A stretch of DNA of 20,847 nt from Candidatus Parcubacteria bacterium (GCA_023142975.1 JAGLIN010000069.1:1-20847), one strand, 5' to 3'. Shown: positions 1 to 8,239, numbered from the stretch's first letter. Made by a program: numbers and translations. Notes: generated by a model not told the origin, from the letters alone.

Positions 1-1718
1 AATGTTCGTGCAACAAAGCCATTATAAAGTGTAAAACTTTCTTTTGGATTTTTATTTTTTATGTCTCTTTTGAAATTATCAACAGAATAGGGAGGGTTTG
101 AGATTAAAAAATCAAACTGCGGTTTCTCGGCATTTTTATGAAGCAATCCGCGATAACTTTTTGATTTAGAAAAATTATCAAGTCCGTCCCCGTAAATTAC
201 TTGAGCAAGCCCGTCCCCGTAAAAATAGCATCCGACTTTTGCGACCTTTACTAATCGATAATCTTTTTCAATTCCATAAATATATTTCGCCGCCCAGTCA
301 TACTCACGAATTTTCCAAACCTTTATTTGATTAGCAACATCAGGATAAAAATTATCAGCGTTTGTTGCGTTTATTATATTTTGAATTTCTTCCATTACCT
401 CCGTAAGAAAATGTCCGCTTCCAGCCGCATAATCAATAACGGCTGGGAGTTTTGGAATCTCATTTTCAGCAAATGTTTTTTGAATAACCTTTTGGAATGG
501 AAGCGATTTAATGACAAAACGCGCCACTGGTGGAGGAGTAAAAAATTGTCCCGCTCTTTGTTTTAATCCAGTAGTAAGCAGTCTTTCAAAAAAATTACTC
601 AGATGCTGTTGTCGACGAGGATAGCGAATCTTGTATTTTGATAAAAGCTGCACCACTTCTTTAAGAACTTTGGCATTATCTTCAAAGGTTTCTTTATCAA
701 AAACTTCTTTAATCGCAAAAACATTATTAAACATCAATATCTTTTTCTTTTTTTCTTTAAGCTCTTCCTGTGTTTCATAACTAAAATCACTATCTTTAAT
801 TCCTTCAACTTCTTTCTCTAAAAAAGCTTTCATTCCTTCTTTATAAAGATTAATAAGCCGAACTTGAAAATCAACATGATCATCGCGCCGCTCTTTCCAC
901 TGAAAATCAAGTTCGTCAGACTCTTTCTTTTTTTCGTCAAAAATTTTTGCTAAAAACAGATTGAAAATTTTATTAAAAGCGTTTGGCGCATCAGAAACAG
1001 AATGCGCCCGCAGAATAGACTCAAAACTGTTAAAAATAGATTCACTGTCTTCTTCCGCAAGCGTTTTGAGATCTTTTTTTGTAAGCGCCTTGTTCTCAAA
1101 ATGATAAGCTTTTACCCAGCTTTCAAAAATCCCGTTTTGATTAGTAATTTTATTCCATCTATTATAAAAATCTTCCACATTTCCAGCATCCCTATAATGT
1201 TCTTCTGTTTTTACTATTTCATTTTTGTAATTTATTTCTTTTCCGTCAAATTCAGAAGTGTAGAGCATTAGATATTCAGCTTTTGTGTCTTGTTGAAAAT
1301 AAGTAAAAAGCTGTCCGCCGTCCTTTTGCATTTTTTTAAATTCTTTTTCAAATTCATTTCCATAAGTCTTGCATTCAATCATTAAATATGCTTGCTTATT
1401 TTTTTTCACTAAAATATCCAATCTTCCGCTTGTACCATGTCCAGTTCCCCATGTTTTTTCCAAAATAATATCTTCGGGCTTATATCCTTTTTCAAGTAAG
1501 CGATTTACGCACTCAAAAATAACCCAATTCTCTTCTTGGAAAAAATTTTGAGTTGTTTTATTTTCTGATTTGATTTTAGTTCCAAAAATAAACTGCTTTT
1601 TTTCAATATCAACTTCAACGCAATAATCTCCAGCGGTTTTATAACTTTTATAAAAAACGCCCTCGGTGTTTTCTTTTGGAATAAAACCTAATTTTTGAAG
1701 AAATATTTTGTTAGACAT
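1..1718 (-). CDS. Fused nuclease / N6-adenine DNA methyltransferase, type IIG-like (partial)
   Basis: The reading frame opens at ATG 1718 and is still open at the left edge, giving 572 visible residues. The N-terminal part has a PD-(D/E)xK nuclease signature: D101 in a hydrophobic strand, then IECK with E115 and K117, as in HsdR_N-type domains. A helical linker follows. The methyltransferase core begins with GQFFTPPPVARF, has AdoMet motif I as AAGSGHF near residue 431, and has the N6-adenine motif NPPYSV near residue 540. Nuclease plus methylase on one chain without a helicase suggests a type IIG enzyme that both cuts and methylates; the target-recognition part would lie beyond the window. 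An orphan HsdM-like protein with a nuclease-like N-terminus is the alternative. It is near a second restriction-modification system at 4751-6770, so this side of the origin holds a small defence cluster. No Shine-Dalgarno sequence is visible. Confidence 0.85.
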   Translation of the reverse strand, partial: MSNKIFLQKLGFIPKENTEGVFYKSYKTAGDYCVEVDIEKKQFIFGTKIKSENKTTQNFFQEENWVIFECVNRLLEKGYKPEDIILEKTWGTGHGTSGRLDILVKKNKQAYLMIECKTYGNEFEKEFKKMQKDGGQLFTYFQQDTKAEYLMLYTSEFDGKEINYKNEIVKTEEHYRDAGNVEDFYNRWNKITNQNGIFESWVKAYHFENKALTKKDLKTLAEEDSESIFNSFESILRAHSVSDAPNAFNKIFNLFLAKIFDEKKKESDELDFQWKERRDDHVDFQVRLINLYKEGMKAFLEKEVEGIKDSDFSYETQEELKEKKKKILMFNNVFAIKEVFDKETFEDNAKVLKEVVQLLSKYKIRYPRRQQHLSNFFERLLTTGLKQRAGQFFTPPPVARFVIKSLPFQKVIQKTFAENEIPKLPAVIDYAAGSGHFLTEVMEEIQNIINATNADNFYPDVANQIKVWKIREYDWAAKYIYGIEKDYRLVKVAKVGCYFYGDGLAQVIYGDGLDNFSKSKSYRGLLHKNAEKPQFDFLISNPPYSVDNFKRDIKNKNPKESFTLYNGFVART

Positions 1719-1806
1719 AATAAAAATATTAGACACAATAAAAGATCTTCATTTGTTTTAATTATAACAAAAAATTAGCAGCTTGAACAATTTTATTTTA
1801 TTTTCT

Positions 1807-2109
1807 TCAATCTAAATCAAAATCTTTGTCTAAAAGAATTTCCTCAATAACCCGCCATTCGCTATCGAACACCTTGTCGTGTTTTTCAAGCAATAATGAC
1901 TTAAGCAAAAGCTTTACTTCTTTCTGAGTTATTTGCGTTCCGACTTTTGACTTGAGTTCTTCCATTTTTTCTTCAAACGCCTCCACGGCATATCTTATTT
2001 TTTCAGTCCGAACATTCGGCAATTTTCCTTCATCCTTAGCGTTAATCAAAGCGTCTTTAATTAAATTAACTTTGAGATATCCTCCTGACTTGTATAGTTT
2101 GTTTGTCAT
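1807..2109 (-). CDS. Hypothetical protein, 100 aa, charged and helical
   Basis: I do not recognise this protein. It is rich in Lys and Glu with long predicted helices (EAFEEKMEELKSK in the middle) and an acidic C-terminus ending DKDFDLD. No membrane segment, cysteine motif or catalytic motif is visible. It starts at ATG 2109. It lies between the type IIG-like gene, on the same strand and about 90 bases downstream, and the lamin-tail gene. It is separated from the lamin-tail gene by a large hairpin, so it is probably transcribed on its own or with the methylase gene. A small regulatory or DNA-associated role is possible but nothing in the sequence proves it. Confidence 0.6.
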   Translation of the reverse strand: MTNKLYKSGGYLKVNLIKDALINAKDEGKLPNVRTEKIRYAVEAFEEKMEELKSKVGTQITQKEVKLLLKSLLLEKHDKVFDSEWRVIEEILLDKDFDLD

Positions 2110-2153
2110 AATTTTTTTGTTAGTTTTTTAGTTAAGATTTAAATTGATTATTA

Positions 2154-2213
2154 TTTGGAGCAAGGGCGTCAGTCCAACTAATTTGACCATCGGACTGAAG
2201 CCCTCACTCCAAA
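2154..2213. repeat. REP-like imperfect hairpin, possible terminator
   Basis: The two arms (2154-2175 and 2192-2213) pair at 19 of 22 positions around a 16-nt loop. The stem is GC-rich and ends in TTT/AAA. It sits between the stop of the lamin-tail gene and the start of the 100-aa gene, so it could end transcription on either strand. Its size and GC content match the other dispersed palindromes in this window. Confidence 0.75.
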
Positions 2214-2227
2214 ACAATATTTAATAT

Positions 2228-4690
2228 TCAATTACCTTTTCTTCTATTCATCCTAATCCTAATCCAATCAACCAAAATCGCCAATCCTATTATTCCCATT
2301 ATACCATAAAAAGCAAGCTTGTCTTTTTTGTTTTCTTCTTCATTATTTTCAGCATTTTTCTGATCGCCCGAAACACCAAATACTTTTGCCGCTCCGGTTA
2401 CTCTGCTCAATTTCACATCTCCCTGAAACCTCGGTAAAATTCTGTATCCCAAAGAAGTTTGGCTTACTTGTCCGGTAATTACCATCCGGTCGCCTTTTTC
2501 TATTTTCGGTTTAATAATTCCTGTTTGCGGTTTTATATAGACCTTTACTTCCCCGCTTCCATCGTCAAGATAAAATACATCGTTTTTTGTTCGCGCGAAC
2601 TTTCCTTCAACAGTTATCAGACATCCTTCAAATGCCTCATTTATATTGCCCGTTGAAATGATTTTTGACTCAACTAAATTATCGCTGCTTATAATTTTCA
2701 CATCCTCACTTTTATCAATCAAAATTCTCTTTTCTCCTCCCACTTCTGAAATCTTGCCGATTATTTCAATTTCATCGCCAACATTTAAATTTGGGATTTC
2801 ATCCTCATAGCTATAAACCTGAATTCCGCTTCCGGAAATATAGAAAGCTTTATTTGAAAATATTCCCGGCGGCGTGGAAACAATTCCGCTGGTTTTTATT
2901 CTTGAGTATTTTGTAAAATGCTCTATATCTTTCAAATCAACTTCCACATAATCCATATTTAAATTTTCTTCGTCTCCGTAACCATCTTCAAATTCTTCGT
3001 CCACAAAATACTCCTCGTCTGAATAATAATCTGGATAATCCTGCGCGTTATATTCCACTATATTATTTCTATTAACATTTGCATTTCTATTTTCTTCTTC
3101 AGGAGTGATCACAGAACTCCAGAACCAACTATCATCTTTAGCTAAATTATACGACAGACCCTCGTCCGCTTTTTCGTATTTTATTTTATCAACAACCGTT
3201 CCGTCTGGCCAAAGAACATTAATTTCATCGCCAGTATTATTAAGCGCGATTTTCGTGCAAGCGGCATCAAATATTTTATAGCTTCTCGCTTTTATAATTT
3301 CATTTTCTATAAGATACGCCCTGCTTCCTTTTTCTAAAATATCATCAATCATCCAGCCGCTTAAATTAACATCACGATCAGAGTCATTATACAACTCTAT
3401 CCACTCATAACTGCCGTTTCTATTGTCTCTCCCTTCCGAATTCGGATAAACTTCAGAGATTATTACTTTATCCGAAAAATCAAAATCGTCGCCGTCAATT
3501 CCCCCTTTCACAAAGGGGGCGAGGGGGATTTCGTCGTCGTCATCGTTGTTACCGCTTTTTGTTTCATTATCTTTTTCTTCATTCGCTTCTTCCTCAACTT
3601 CAATAATATTCCCCCTTCCCGGCGTCGGCCTCAATGTCCAAACCCAATTTTTATTTCCATCCAAAGCAAATGCTTGTTTTTCTAAAGCCGCGCCACTTAT
3701 TTGAGTTTCGTTGATAATGTTTTCGCTCTTATTTCTTAAAACAATCCCATCTCCTGAATTATTCAAAGCTATTCTCGTTTCATCGCTATAAAACGCCTTA
3801 TATTTTCCAGCGTCTATTTCAACTCCATCTGGAATAATAAACTTTTTTACACTGCCCATTTTATCTTCCAAAATCCATCCGCCCAAATCAACTTTCACAT
3901 CGCCATTATTATATATTTCAATAAACTCATTATCTCTATCACTATCCTCTGGATTCAGCAAAAACTCTGTGACAATTATTTTATTCCCCTCTTGAGAGGG
4001 GCTGGGGTGTGTTTCACTGTTGTCGTCAATATTTTGATTATCATCAGATTCCGAATCTTCCGCCTCTTGATTATTAACAACACTTGAGTTCCGCGGTTCA
4101 GAGCTATCTCGCAAAACAAAATCATTTTTGTTATTATTTGTATCTTGAACAGCGCCATTAATACTTATTCTTTCTAAGCTTTGTTTATTTTCTGGATTAT
4201 TTATTACAACTTCGCTCTCAAAATCGCTCGCCTCGCCCCAACCAATTTTATCAATTAAATTTCCGTTATGATCGTAAAGCAAAACTGTATTGTCGGCGGC
4301 CAAAAACATATTCGTTGTATATTCATCATCCGCGAGAATATTTCCCTGATAACATTTTTCTGTTTTGCTCTCTCCGCAATTGGCTCGCGGCGCGATTAAA
4401 AAATAGCTATAAGCTGGGATTATTCCTTCAATATTATTTAAGACGTTGCTCTCACTCCCGCTTTTCGTCTTTTTCTTTATATCCCAGTTCTCAAGATCTA
4501 TTTCTGAATTATTTGGATTATATAATTCTATAAACTCGTCATAAACTGTTTCTCCGCCGATTTGAATTTCGCTGATGACGGGATGATCTATATTATTATT
4601 CGCCGAAATAAAATTACCAAACGCAAAAAAACTCCCGCAGAGAAAAAGGGAAGTTATAAAAATATAAATGATTTTTTTATTTTTGTTCAT
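2228..4690 (-). CDS. Secreted, membrane-anchored lamin-tail domain protein, 820 aa
   Basis: The N-terminus (1-32) is a signal peptide with a Lys-rich start and the hydrophobic run IIYIFITSLFLCGSFFAF. Three lamin-tail (LTD) domains follow, each with the hallmark start of a strand, then EFIELYN/EWIELYN, then a LxxW turn: about residues 37-190, 237-370 and 408-540. They are separated by acidic Asn/Asp/Glu-rich linkers. Two OB-fold-like modules follow (about 590-680 and 680-770), with motifs such as LNVGDEIEIIGKI and IEKGDRMVITGQV. The protein ends in a membrane helix (about 793-810) and a basic tail, so the bulk is probably outside the cell. LTD proteins of this kind are common on the surface of CPR bacteria; adhesion or binding of nucleic acid or carbohydrate is inferred only. 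Two linkers contain palindromic repeat DNA translated in frame (residues 228-236 and 387-398), described separately. Confidence 0.88.
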   Translation of the reverse strand: MNKNKKIIYIFITSLFLCGSFFAFGNFISANNNIDHPVISEIQIGGETVYDEFIELYNPNNSEIDLENWDIKKKTKSGSESNVLNNIEGIIPAYSYFLIAPRANCGESKTEKCYQGNILADDEYTTNMFLAADNTVLLYDHNGNLIDKIGWGEASDFESEVVINNPENKQSLERISINGAVQDTNNNKNDFVLRDSSEPRNSSVVNNQEAEDSESDDNQNIDDNSETHPSPSQEGNKIIVTEFLLNPEDSDRDNEFIEIYNNGDVKVDLGGWILEDKMGSVKKFIIPDGVEIDAGKYKAFYSDETRIALNNSGDGIVLRNKSENIINETQISGAALEKQAFALDGNKNWVWTLRPTPGRGNIIEVEEEANEEKDNETKSGNNDDDDEIPLAPFVKGGIDGDDFDFSDKVIISEVYPNSEGRDNRNGSYEWIELYNDSDRDVNLSGWMIDDILEKGSRAYLIENEIIKARSYKIFDAACTKIALNNTGDEINVLWPDGTVVDKIKYEKADEGLSYNLAKDDSWFWSSVITPEEENRNANVNRNNIVEYNAQDYPDYYSDEEYFVDEEFEDGYGDEENLNMDYVEVDLKDIEHFTKYSRIKTSGIVSTPPGIFSNKAFYISGSGIQVYSYEDEIPNLNVGDEIEIIGKISEVGGEKRILIDKSEDVKIISSDNLVESKIISTGNINEAFEGCLITVEGKFARTKNDVFYLDDGSGEVKVYIKPQTGIIKPKIEKGDRMVITGQVSQTSLGYRILPRFQGDVKLSRVTGAAKVFGVSGDQKNAENNEEENKKDKLAFYGIMGIIGLAILVDWIRIRMNRRKGN
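3497..3531. repeat. Palindromic repeat inside the lamin-tail gene (linker 2)
   Basis: The core is CCCCCTTT-cac-AAAGGGGG (3501-3519) followed by a second G-run (3522-3527). It is read in frame on the minus strand as EIPLAPFVKGGI, residues 387-398, within a poly-Asp linker just before the third LTD domain. The DNA is far more GC-rich and symmetrical than its surroundings. From general knowledge, peptides like PLAPFVKGG are the translated form of a widespread intergenic palindrome. Confidence 0.8.
3984..4012. repeat. Palindromic repeat inside the lamin-tail gene (linker 1)
   Basis: The core is CCCCTCT-tg-AGAGGGG (3986-4001), followed by CTGGGGTGTG. On the minus strand it reads in frame as HPSPSQEGN, residues 228-236. 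It interrupts an acidic Asp/Asn/Ser linker directly before the second LTD domain (IIVTEFLLNP). The family differs from the palindrome at 3497-3531, yet the position in the domain layout is equivalent. Confidence 0.78.
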
Positions 4691-4750
4691 TTTGATTATG
4701 ACTTAACTTTGCCTACTTTTTGAAACTACTTTCAGTTTTGATATTTTTTG

Positions 4751-5659
4751 TTAAGAAACTATATCAAAAAATAAATTTTCAAACCCTTTTGTATTCAACC
4801 AAAAATTTCTTGCATTATTTTTTAAATATTTCTTAATTTCTTTACGCTGTGTCTTTAATTTATTTCCACACTTTTTATTATCCAAAAGAATATTAGAATA
4901 ATTTCCATCCAAAAACGCAATATAAAAAATATCTTCTCTTTTTTCTTTTAAGTTTATTATTTCAATAAGTTCTGCTATTTGCTTGTCTTGTCCGCCACCA
5001 GAAGTATTTAAATGTTTTGCCTCAACAATAAATATTTTTTTGTTAATTTTAATAATTAAATCCAAATCTTTATTTTGCTTTTTAGTTTTTATTTTAATAT
5101 TTAATCTATCTCGAACATTTTTTAAACTAAAAGCTTTAGAAAATTGAACGACGCATTTCTTTTTTGTAGAAAAATCGTTCCAAGTTTTGGCTTCGCTAAA
5201 ACCAAGTTTTTGCAAAATTGAAAGTAGTTTTATTTCTCCGCACTTGCCTTTTTTTCTTGAAGAATTTGAATCTAAAATTGCCTGAATCCATTCTTCAGGC
5301 ACAATTTCATTTAAGATTCTTTTCTTAAAATACTTTTCTGTAATTTTTTTAAGTAGATCAATATCATTTTTTACAGAATCTAAAATATTATCACAAGCAT
5401 TTACAAAACAAACAAACTCCGAACAATTTGAAGTACCGCATAAAACTTTTTGTAACTCGTAAAAATATTTATCTACTATCTTTGTTTCTTCTTTTTTATT
5501 TTGCAGTGTTTTTATGGTAATCAAAATATTTTTAATTTCTTTCGTGTTTGAAATATATTTTTTTAAGTCTGGATGCTTATTGTCAAAAACATAAAACTTA
5601 TCTAAAAGTTTTTCTGGATTTTGCTGTGATATTTTAAAATAATGTTGATTGCTTTTCAT
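4751..5659 (-). CDS. Probable type II restriction endonuclease (PD-(D/E)xK), 302 aa
   Basis: The C-terminal half shows a PD-(D/E)xK core: D198/D200 in DLDLIIKI, then IFIVEAKH with E213 and K215, followed by a glycine loop GGGQDKQIAEL. An upstream helix GEIKLLSILQKLGF carries a conserved-type Glu (E142). The N-terminal half is helical and unassigned. The start at 5659 lies inside the end of the methyltransferase gene (26-bp overlap, different frame), so the two are translationally linked, with the methylase first. The expected role is cutting unmethylated DNA at the site that the partner methylates; the target sequence cannot be read from the protein. The product is Lys-rich and the gene is very AT-rich. 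Confidence 0.78.
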   Translation of the reverse strand: MKSNQHYFKISQQNPEKLLDKFYVFDNKHPDLKKYISNTKEIKNILITIKTLQNKKEETKIVDKYFYELQKVLCGTSNCSEFVCFVNACDNILDSVKNDIDLLKKITEKYFKKRILNEIVPEEWIQAILDSNSSRKKGKCGEIKLLSILQKLGFSEAKTWNDFSTKKKCVVQFSKAFSLKNVRDRLNIKIKTKKQNKDLDLIIKINKKIFIVEAKHLNTSGGGQDKQIAELIEIINLKEKREDIFYIAFLDGNYSNILLDNKKCGNKLKTQRKEIKKYLKNNARNFWLNTKGFENLFFDIVS

Positions 5660-6770
5660 ATTTTTTTTGATAAAGATAATTTAAAAACTTATAAGTTAAA
5701 TCAAAAGAAATTCTTTTGCGATTGTTATCGCGAAAGTTTGTAAGAAAAAAAGAAAAATATTTTTTCCTATTTTCATCCAGCTCTTGATTAAATTCTTGCA
5801 TTAATATTTCTTGTTCTTGAATTGGAACTTCATGTTTAAAAATTAAATAGGCCATATTGCGTGATGTGCTTTTTCCAACAAGCCCAGCAATATCATACTT
5901 TCTTATATCTTCAAGTTGAATTTTTTTTCCGTTCTTACTATCAATTGCTCTTAAAAATAAAATATTCTTTTCTAATATTTTCTTTATACTTTGACTTACA
6001 GAAAAAAATTTTTTATCCTTAACGTTTTGTAGAGCCATTTCTATTTTATATTCACCTGACTGTAAATAATCTTCTGTTAAACGAAAAATACCCAAATCAT
6101 TTTTTACTTCTTTTATTTTACTTAAAAAACTGCCCCCTAATTGCCAGCCAAACCTTTTTTCAATAACAAAAGGAGTTTTTTCTCTCTGAGGTAAAATCGT
6201 AGCTGTAATTTTATTTTTTTCTGTGTAACATTTTTTTTTCTTAAAGTAAAAAGAAACTACATTATAAGTCGTATCTTCAAAAACCTGTTCGGAAAAAATA
6301 TTTAATTCTACTATTTCAAATTTTTCAAAAAATAAATTCCTAATCCTTTTGGAATTCTCCGCTGATAAAAAATTAAGGGGGACAATTAAAATTCCTTCCT
6401 CGCAATTGAGAATTGAAAAAACAGAAACCTGATATAAATCTTCAAAGCAAGAATTAATCCCTGCAAAAAATCTTTCCTTTGTTTTTTTATCTGCCTTATT
6501 CTTGTGTAAATATGGCGGATTAGTGCAAACAAATTTATATTTTTTAGGGTTATTTAAAGAATCATTACAAAAAACCTTTTTATTATCGCAATATTTTTTA
6601 TCACAATCAAACCCTGTAATTTTTTTACAGTTATTTTTTTCCGCCCATCTAAACAAATCCTGATTTCCAGCAAAAGGATCAACAATTTCTTTATTTCCAA
6701 TAAACTTTTCGAGTCCTTGCAGAATATAGTCAGAATTTGTAGTAAAAAATTGTCCAAGTTGAGTTTTCAT
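5634..6770 (-). CDS. Type II N6-adenine DNA methyltransferase, 378 aa
   Basis: The order is that of a gamma-type N6-adenine methylase. An N-terminal GQFFTTNSDYIL resembles the TaqI/HincII-like entry motif. AdoMet motif I is DPFAGNQDLF (31-40), an acidic GFDCD follows at 53-57, and catalytic NPPY is at 84-87. The segment QVFEDTTYNVVSFYF and the C-terminal half probably recognise the target. It transfers methyl groups from S-adenosylmethionine to adenine and protects host DNA from the overlapping endonuclease. ATG 6770 is the first in-frame start after the promoter-like region. No Shine-Dalgarno sequence is seen. Confidence 0.88.
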   Translation of the reverse strand: MKTQLGQFFTTNSDYILQGLEKFIGNKEIVDPFAGNQDLFRWAEKNNCKKITGFDCDKKYCDNKKVFCNDSLNNPKKYKFVCTNPPYLHKNKADKKTKERFFAGINSCFEDLYQVSVFSILNCEEGILIVPLNFLSAENSKRIRNLFFEKFEIVELNIFSEQVFEDTTYNVVSFYFKKKKCYTEKNKITATILPQREKTPFVIEKRFGWQLGGSFLSKIKEVKNDLGIFRLTEDYLQSGEYKIEMALQNVKDKKFFSVSQSIKKILEKNILFLRAIDSKNGKKIQLEDIRKYDIAGLVGKSTSRNMAYLIFKHEVPIQEQEILMQEFNQELDENRKKYFSFFLTNFRDNNRKRISFDLTYKFLNYLYQKKYEKQSTLF

Positions 6771-6798
6771 AATTGAATAATTTTATTAACCTACCCTC

Positions 6799-6827
6799 AC
6801 TCTACCACTCCCCACCCCAAAAATCAA
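6799..6827 (-). promoter_or_regulatory. Candidate promoter of the restriction-modification operon
   Basis: On the minus strand, TTGATT (6827-6822) and TAGAGT (6804-6799) are separated by 17 bases. The -10 lies about 30 bases before the methylase start. The spacer is unusually G-rich, and the -10 is a moderate match only. Confidence 0.45.
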
Positions 6828-6847
6828 GATTAAATATTAAATATTCC

Positions 6848-6874
6848 AATTTGTCCATTAGTAATGGACAAATT
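6848..6874. promoter_or_regulatory. Perfect 13-bp inverted repeat between divergent operons, operator-like
   Basis: The arms AATTTGTCCATTA and its exact complement flank a single central G. The site lies between the restriction-modification promoter (leftward) and the toxin-antitoxin promoter (rightward). It has no following T-run for a terminator. A dimeric helix-turn-helix protein, such as the HigA-like product encoded next door, is the natural candidate binder; this is inferred. Confidence 0.55.
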
Positions 6875-6903
6875 GTGCACATTTTGTAAGAATAGACTGA
6901 CAT

Positions 6904-6935
6904 GCATTTGACAGAAAAAATGCAGGTGCTATAAT
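6904..6935 (+). promoter_or_regulatory. Strong sigma-70 promoter of the toxin-antitoxin operon
   Basis: TTGACA (6908-6913) and TATAAT (6930-6935) are 16 bases apart, with an extended -10 TGC just before TATAAT. A second inverted repeat, TGCATTT with AAATGCA (6904-6923), overlaps the -35 and spacer, as expected for an autoregulated toxin-antitoxin operon. Confidence 0.8.
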
Positions 6936-7006
6936 ATTTATGTAACATAACAAAATTGTTATATTACAATATTAACCATTATTTATTAAAAACATGTAAA
7001 TCCTCC

Positions 7007-7345
7007 ATGAAAATAGAATTTTACAAAAAGCCAAGCGGCAAGTGTCTGGTTTATGAAAAAATAAAAAAATTGGATGCAAGAAAACAAAAGAAAATTTTAA
7101 AGATGATAGAAAAACTTAAAACAGAAAACTTAGAAAAGTTATTGAAATCAGAAGTTGTGAAAAAACTGAAAGATAATCTGTTTGAACTAAGACCCCACGG
7201 CTATCGTTTGACTTTTATAGTCCATAAAAATTATTATCTAATATTGACCATTTTTAAAAAGCAAGGAAACAAAACGCCGCAAAAAGAGTTTGAGAATGCT
7301 ATCAATATCAAAAAAATGATAGACGAAAAATTAACACATTATTAA
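7007..7345 (+). CDS. higB: HigB/RelE-superfamily toxin (Gp49-like), 112 aa
   Basis: The protein is small, basic and of the fold expected for mRNA interferases. A helix pair (KIKKLDARKQKKILKMIEKL) is followed by strands with LKDNLFELRPHGYRLTFIV and YYLILTIFKKQGNKTP, the typical LxELR...YR...F.K....P pattern of the Gp49/HigB family. The family cleaves mRNA on ribosomes. I chose ATG 7007 over the upstream in-frame TTG 6956 because the extra 17 residues look unlike the family start and would lie very close to the predicted transcript start. The toxin precedes the antitoxin by 15 bases, the HigBA order. Confidence 0.8.
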   Translation: MKIEFYKKPSGKCLVYEKIKKLDARKQKKILKMIEKLKTENLEKLLKSEVVKKLKDNLFELRPHGYRLTFIVHKNYYLILTIFKKQGNKTPQKEFENAINIKKMIDEKLTHY

Positions 7346-7360
7346 AAATAATTTAAAAAA

Positions 7361-7789
7361 ATGAATTTTGAAACATTTAAAAAAGAATTGCTAAAGAATG
7401 ACAAGTTTAAAAAAGAATATTATAGAAAAGATGATATTGCTTTTGATATTTCAGAAATGATTGTCAGCGCGCGCATTAAAAAAGGAATGACTCAAAAAGA
7501 ATTAGCGAGGAAAATTGGAACAAAACAGTCAAGTATCGCGCGATTAGAAAGTGGAAATTTTTTGCCAAGTATAAAATTTTTACAAAAAATAGCTAAAGCT
7601 TTTGACACAATTTTATTGCCGCCGAAACTTGATCTTTTAGAAAACAAAAATACTGAAACTATGCTGTTTGAAAATAAAATAGAAGACGATAAAGATAATA
7701 TTCTGATTCTTGATACTCCATCTTCTTTTGATTTTAATAAATCTAAAAATAACTACGATGAAAAATATCTGGTCGGCAATTGCCAATAA
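7361..7789 (+). CDS. higA: HigA-like XRE antitoxin with C-terminal extension, 142 aa
   Basis: A Cro/CI-type helix-turn-helix occupies about residues 34-88 (KGMTQKELARKIGTKQSSIA then RLESG). It is preceded by a helical N-terminus typical of HigA. It should neutralise the toxin and repress the operon through the inverted repeats upstream. The acidic C-terminal tail (about 90-142, with EDDKDNILILD) is longer than in a minimal HigA. Its last 32 bases overlap the start of the next gene, so the three genes are coupled. Confidence 0.82.
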   Translation: MNFETFKKELLKNDKFKKEYYRKDDIAFDISEMIVSARIKKGMTQKELARKIGTKQSSIARLESGNFLPSIKFLQKIAKAFDTILLPPKLDLLENKNTETMLFENKIEDDKDNILILDTPSSFDFNKSKNNYDEKYLVGNCQ

Positions 7790-8210
7790 AACAGTTGTAG
7801 ACAAAGACTCTAATATGATTAGCATCTTTGACTGCATTGAACAATTTAATATTAATATAGACAAAAAGAAAACAGACAAGAATGAAGTAAAAAAAATTCC
7901 CGCTAAATTTGAAATTGTAAGTTTTTGGAAGGACGATGAAATAAAAAAAGAAAGGTGTGGTGAATTTGCAATAGAGTTATATGATCCTAATAATAAAAAA
8001 TTGAATAAATACGAAAATTCTTTTGTAATGCCAAAAGCAATGAAGAGAATGAGGACGATTATCACTTTTGAAGGATTTCCAATTACCACAGAAGGAGAAT
8101 ATCTATTCAAAATTAAATATAGAAAAGATAAAAAAGGGAAATACACTCAAGTTTCTGAATTACCTATAGAAGTCATTTTTGATGCTAAAAATATAAAGAA
8201 TGCGAGATAG
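7758..8210 (+). CDS. Unknown third protein of the toxin-antitoxin operon, 150 aa
   Basis: The chosen start is ATG 7758 (MKNIWSAIANKTVV), inside the end of the antitoxin gene; the frame is open further upstream but those residues look random. The protein is beta-rich. Its pattern, SAIANKTVVDKDSNMISIFD followed by alternating strands with FEIVSFW, CGEFAIELYDP, TIITFEGFPI and EYLFKIKY, resembles the DUF6941-type beta-sandwich family. That assignment is from memory and uncertain. No catalytic residues are evident. The overlap and the terminator just after it show it belongs to the toxin-antitoxin operon. It could be an accessory or chaperone-like component, or a passenger. Confidence 0.75.
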   Translation: MKNIWSAIANKTVVDKDSNMISIFDCIEQFNINIDKKKTDKNEVKKIPAKFEIVSFWKDDEIKKERCGEFAIELYDPNNKKLNKYENSFVMPKAMKRMRTIITFEGFPITTEGEYLFKIKYRKDKKGKYTQVSELPIEVIFDAKNIKNAR

Positions 8211-8239
8211 AACAATTCTTTTATCTATAATTACACTTT

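Noticed and set aside
327..1551. Plus-strand ORFs of 60-89 aa
   Set aside because: They lie antisense to the long nuclease-methylase frame, which carries recognisable motifs; their sequences are low-complexity Phe/Ile/Lys-rich.
2228..4690. Calling the lamin-tail protein a nuclease because of its OB-fold-like modules
   Set aside because: No nuclease motif is visible; LTD and OB-like domains alone do not show enzymatic activity.
7637..8146. Minus-strand 169-aa hydrophobic ORF
   Set aside because: It is antisense to the antitoxin and third-gene frames, which have a promoter, overlap and terminator; its hydrophobicity is the usual mirror of Lys/Asn/Glu-rich coding.
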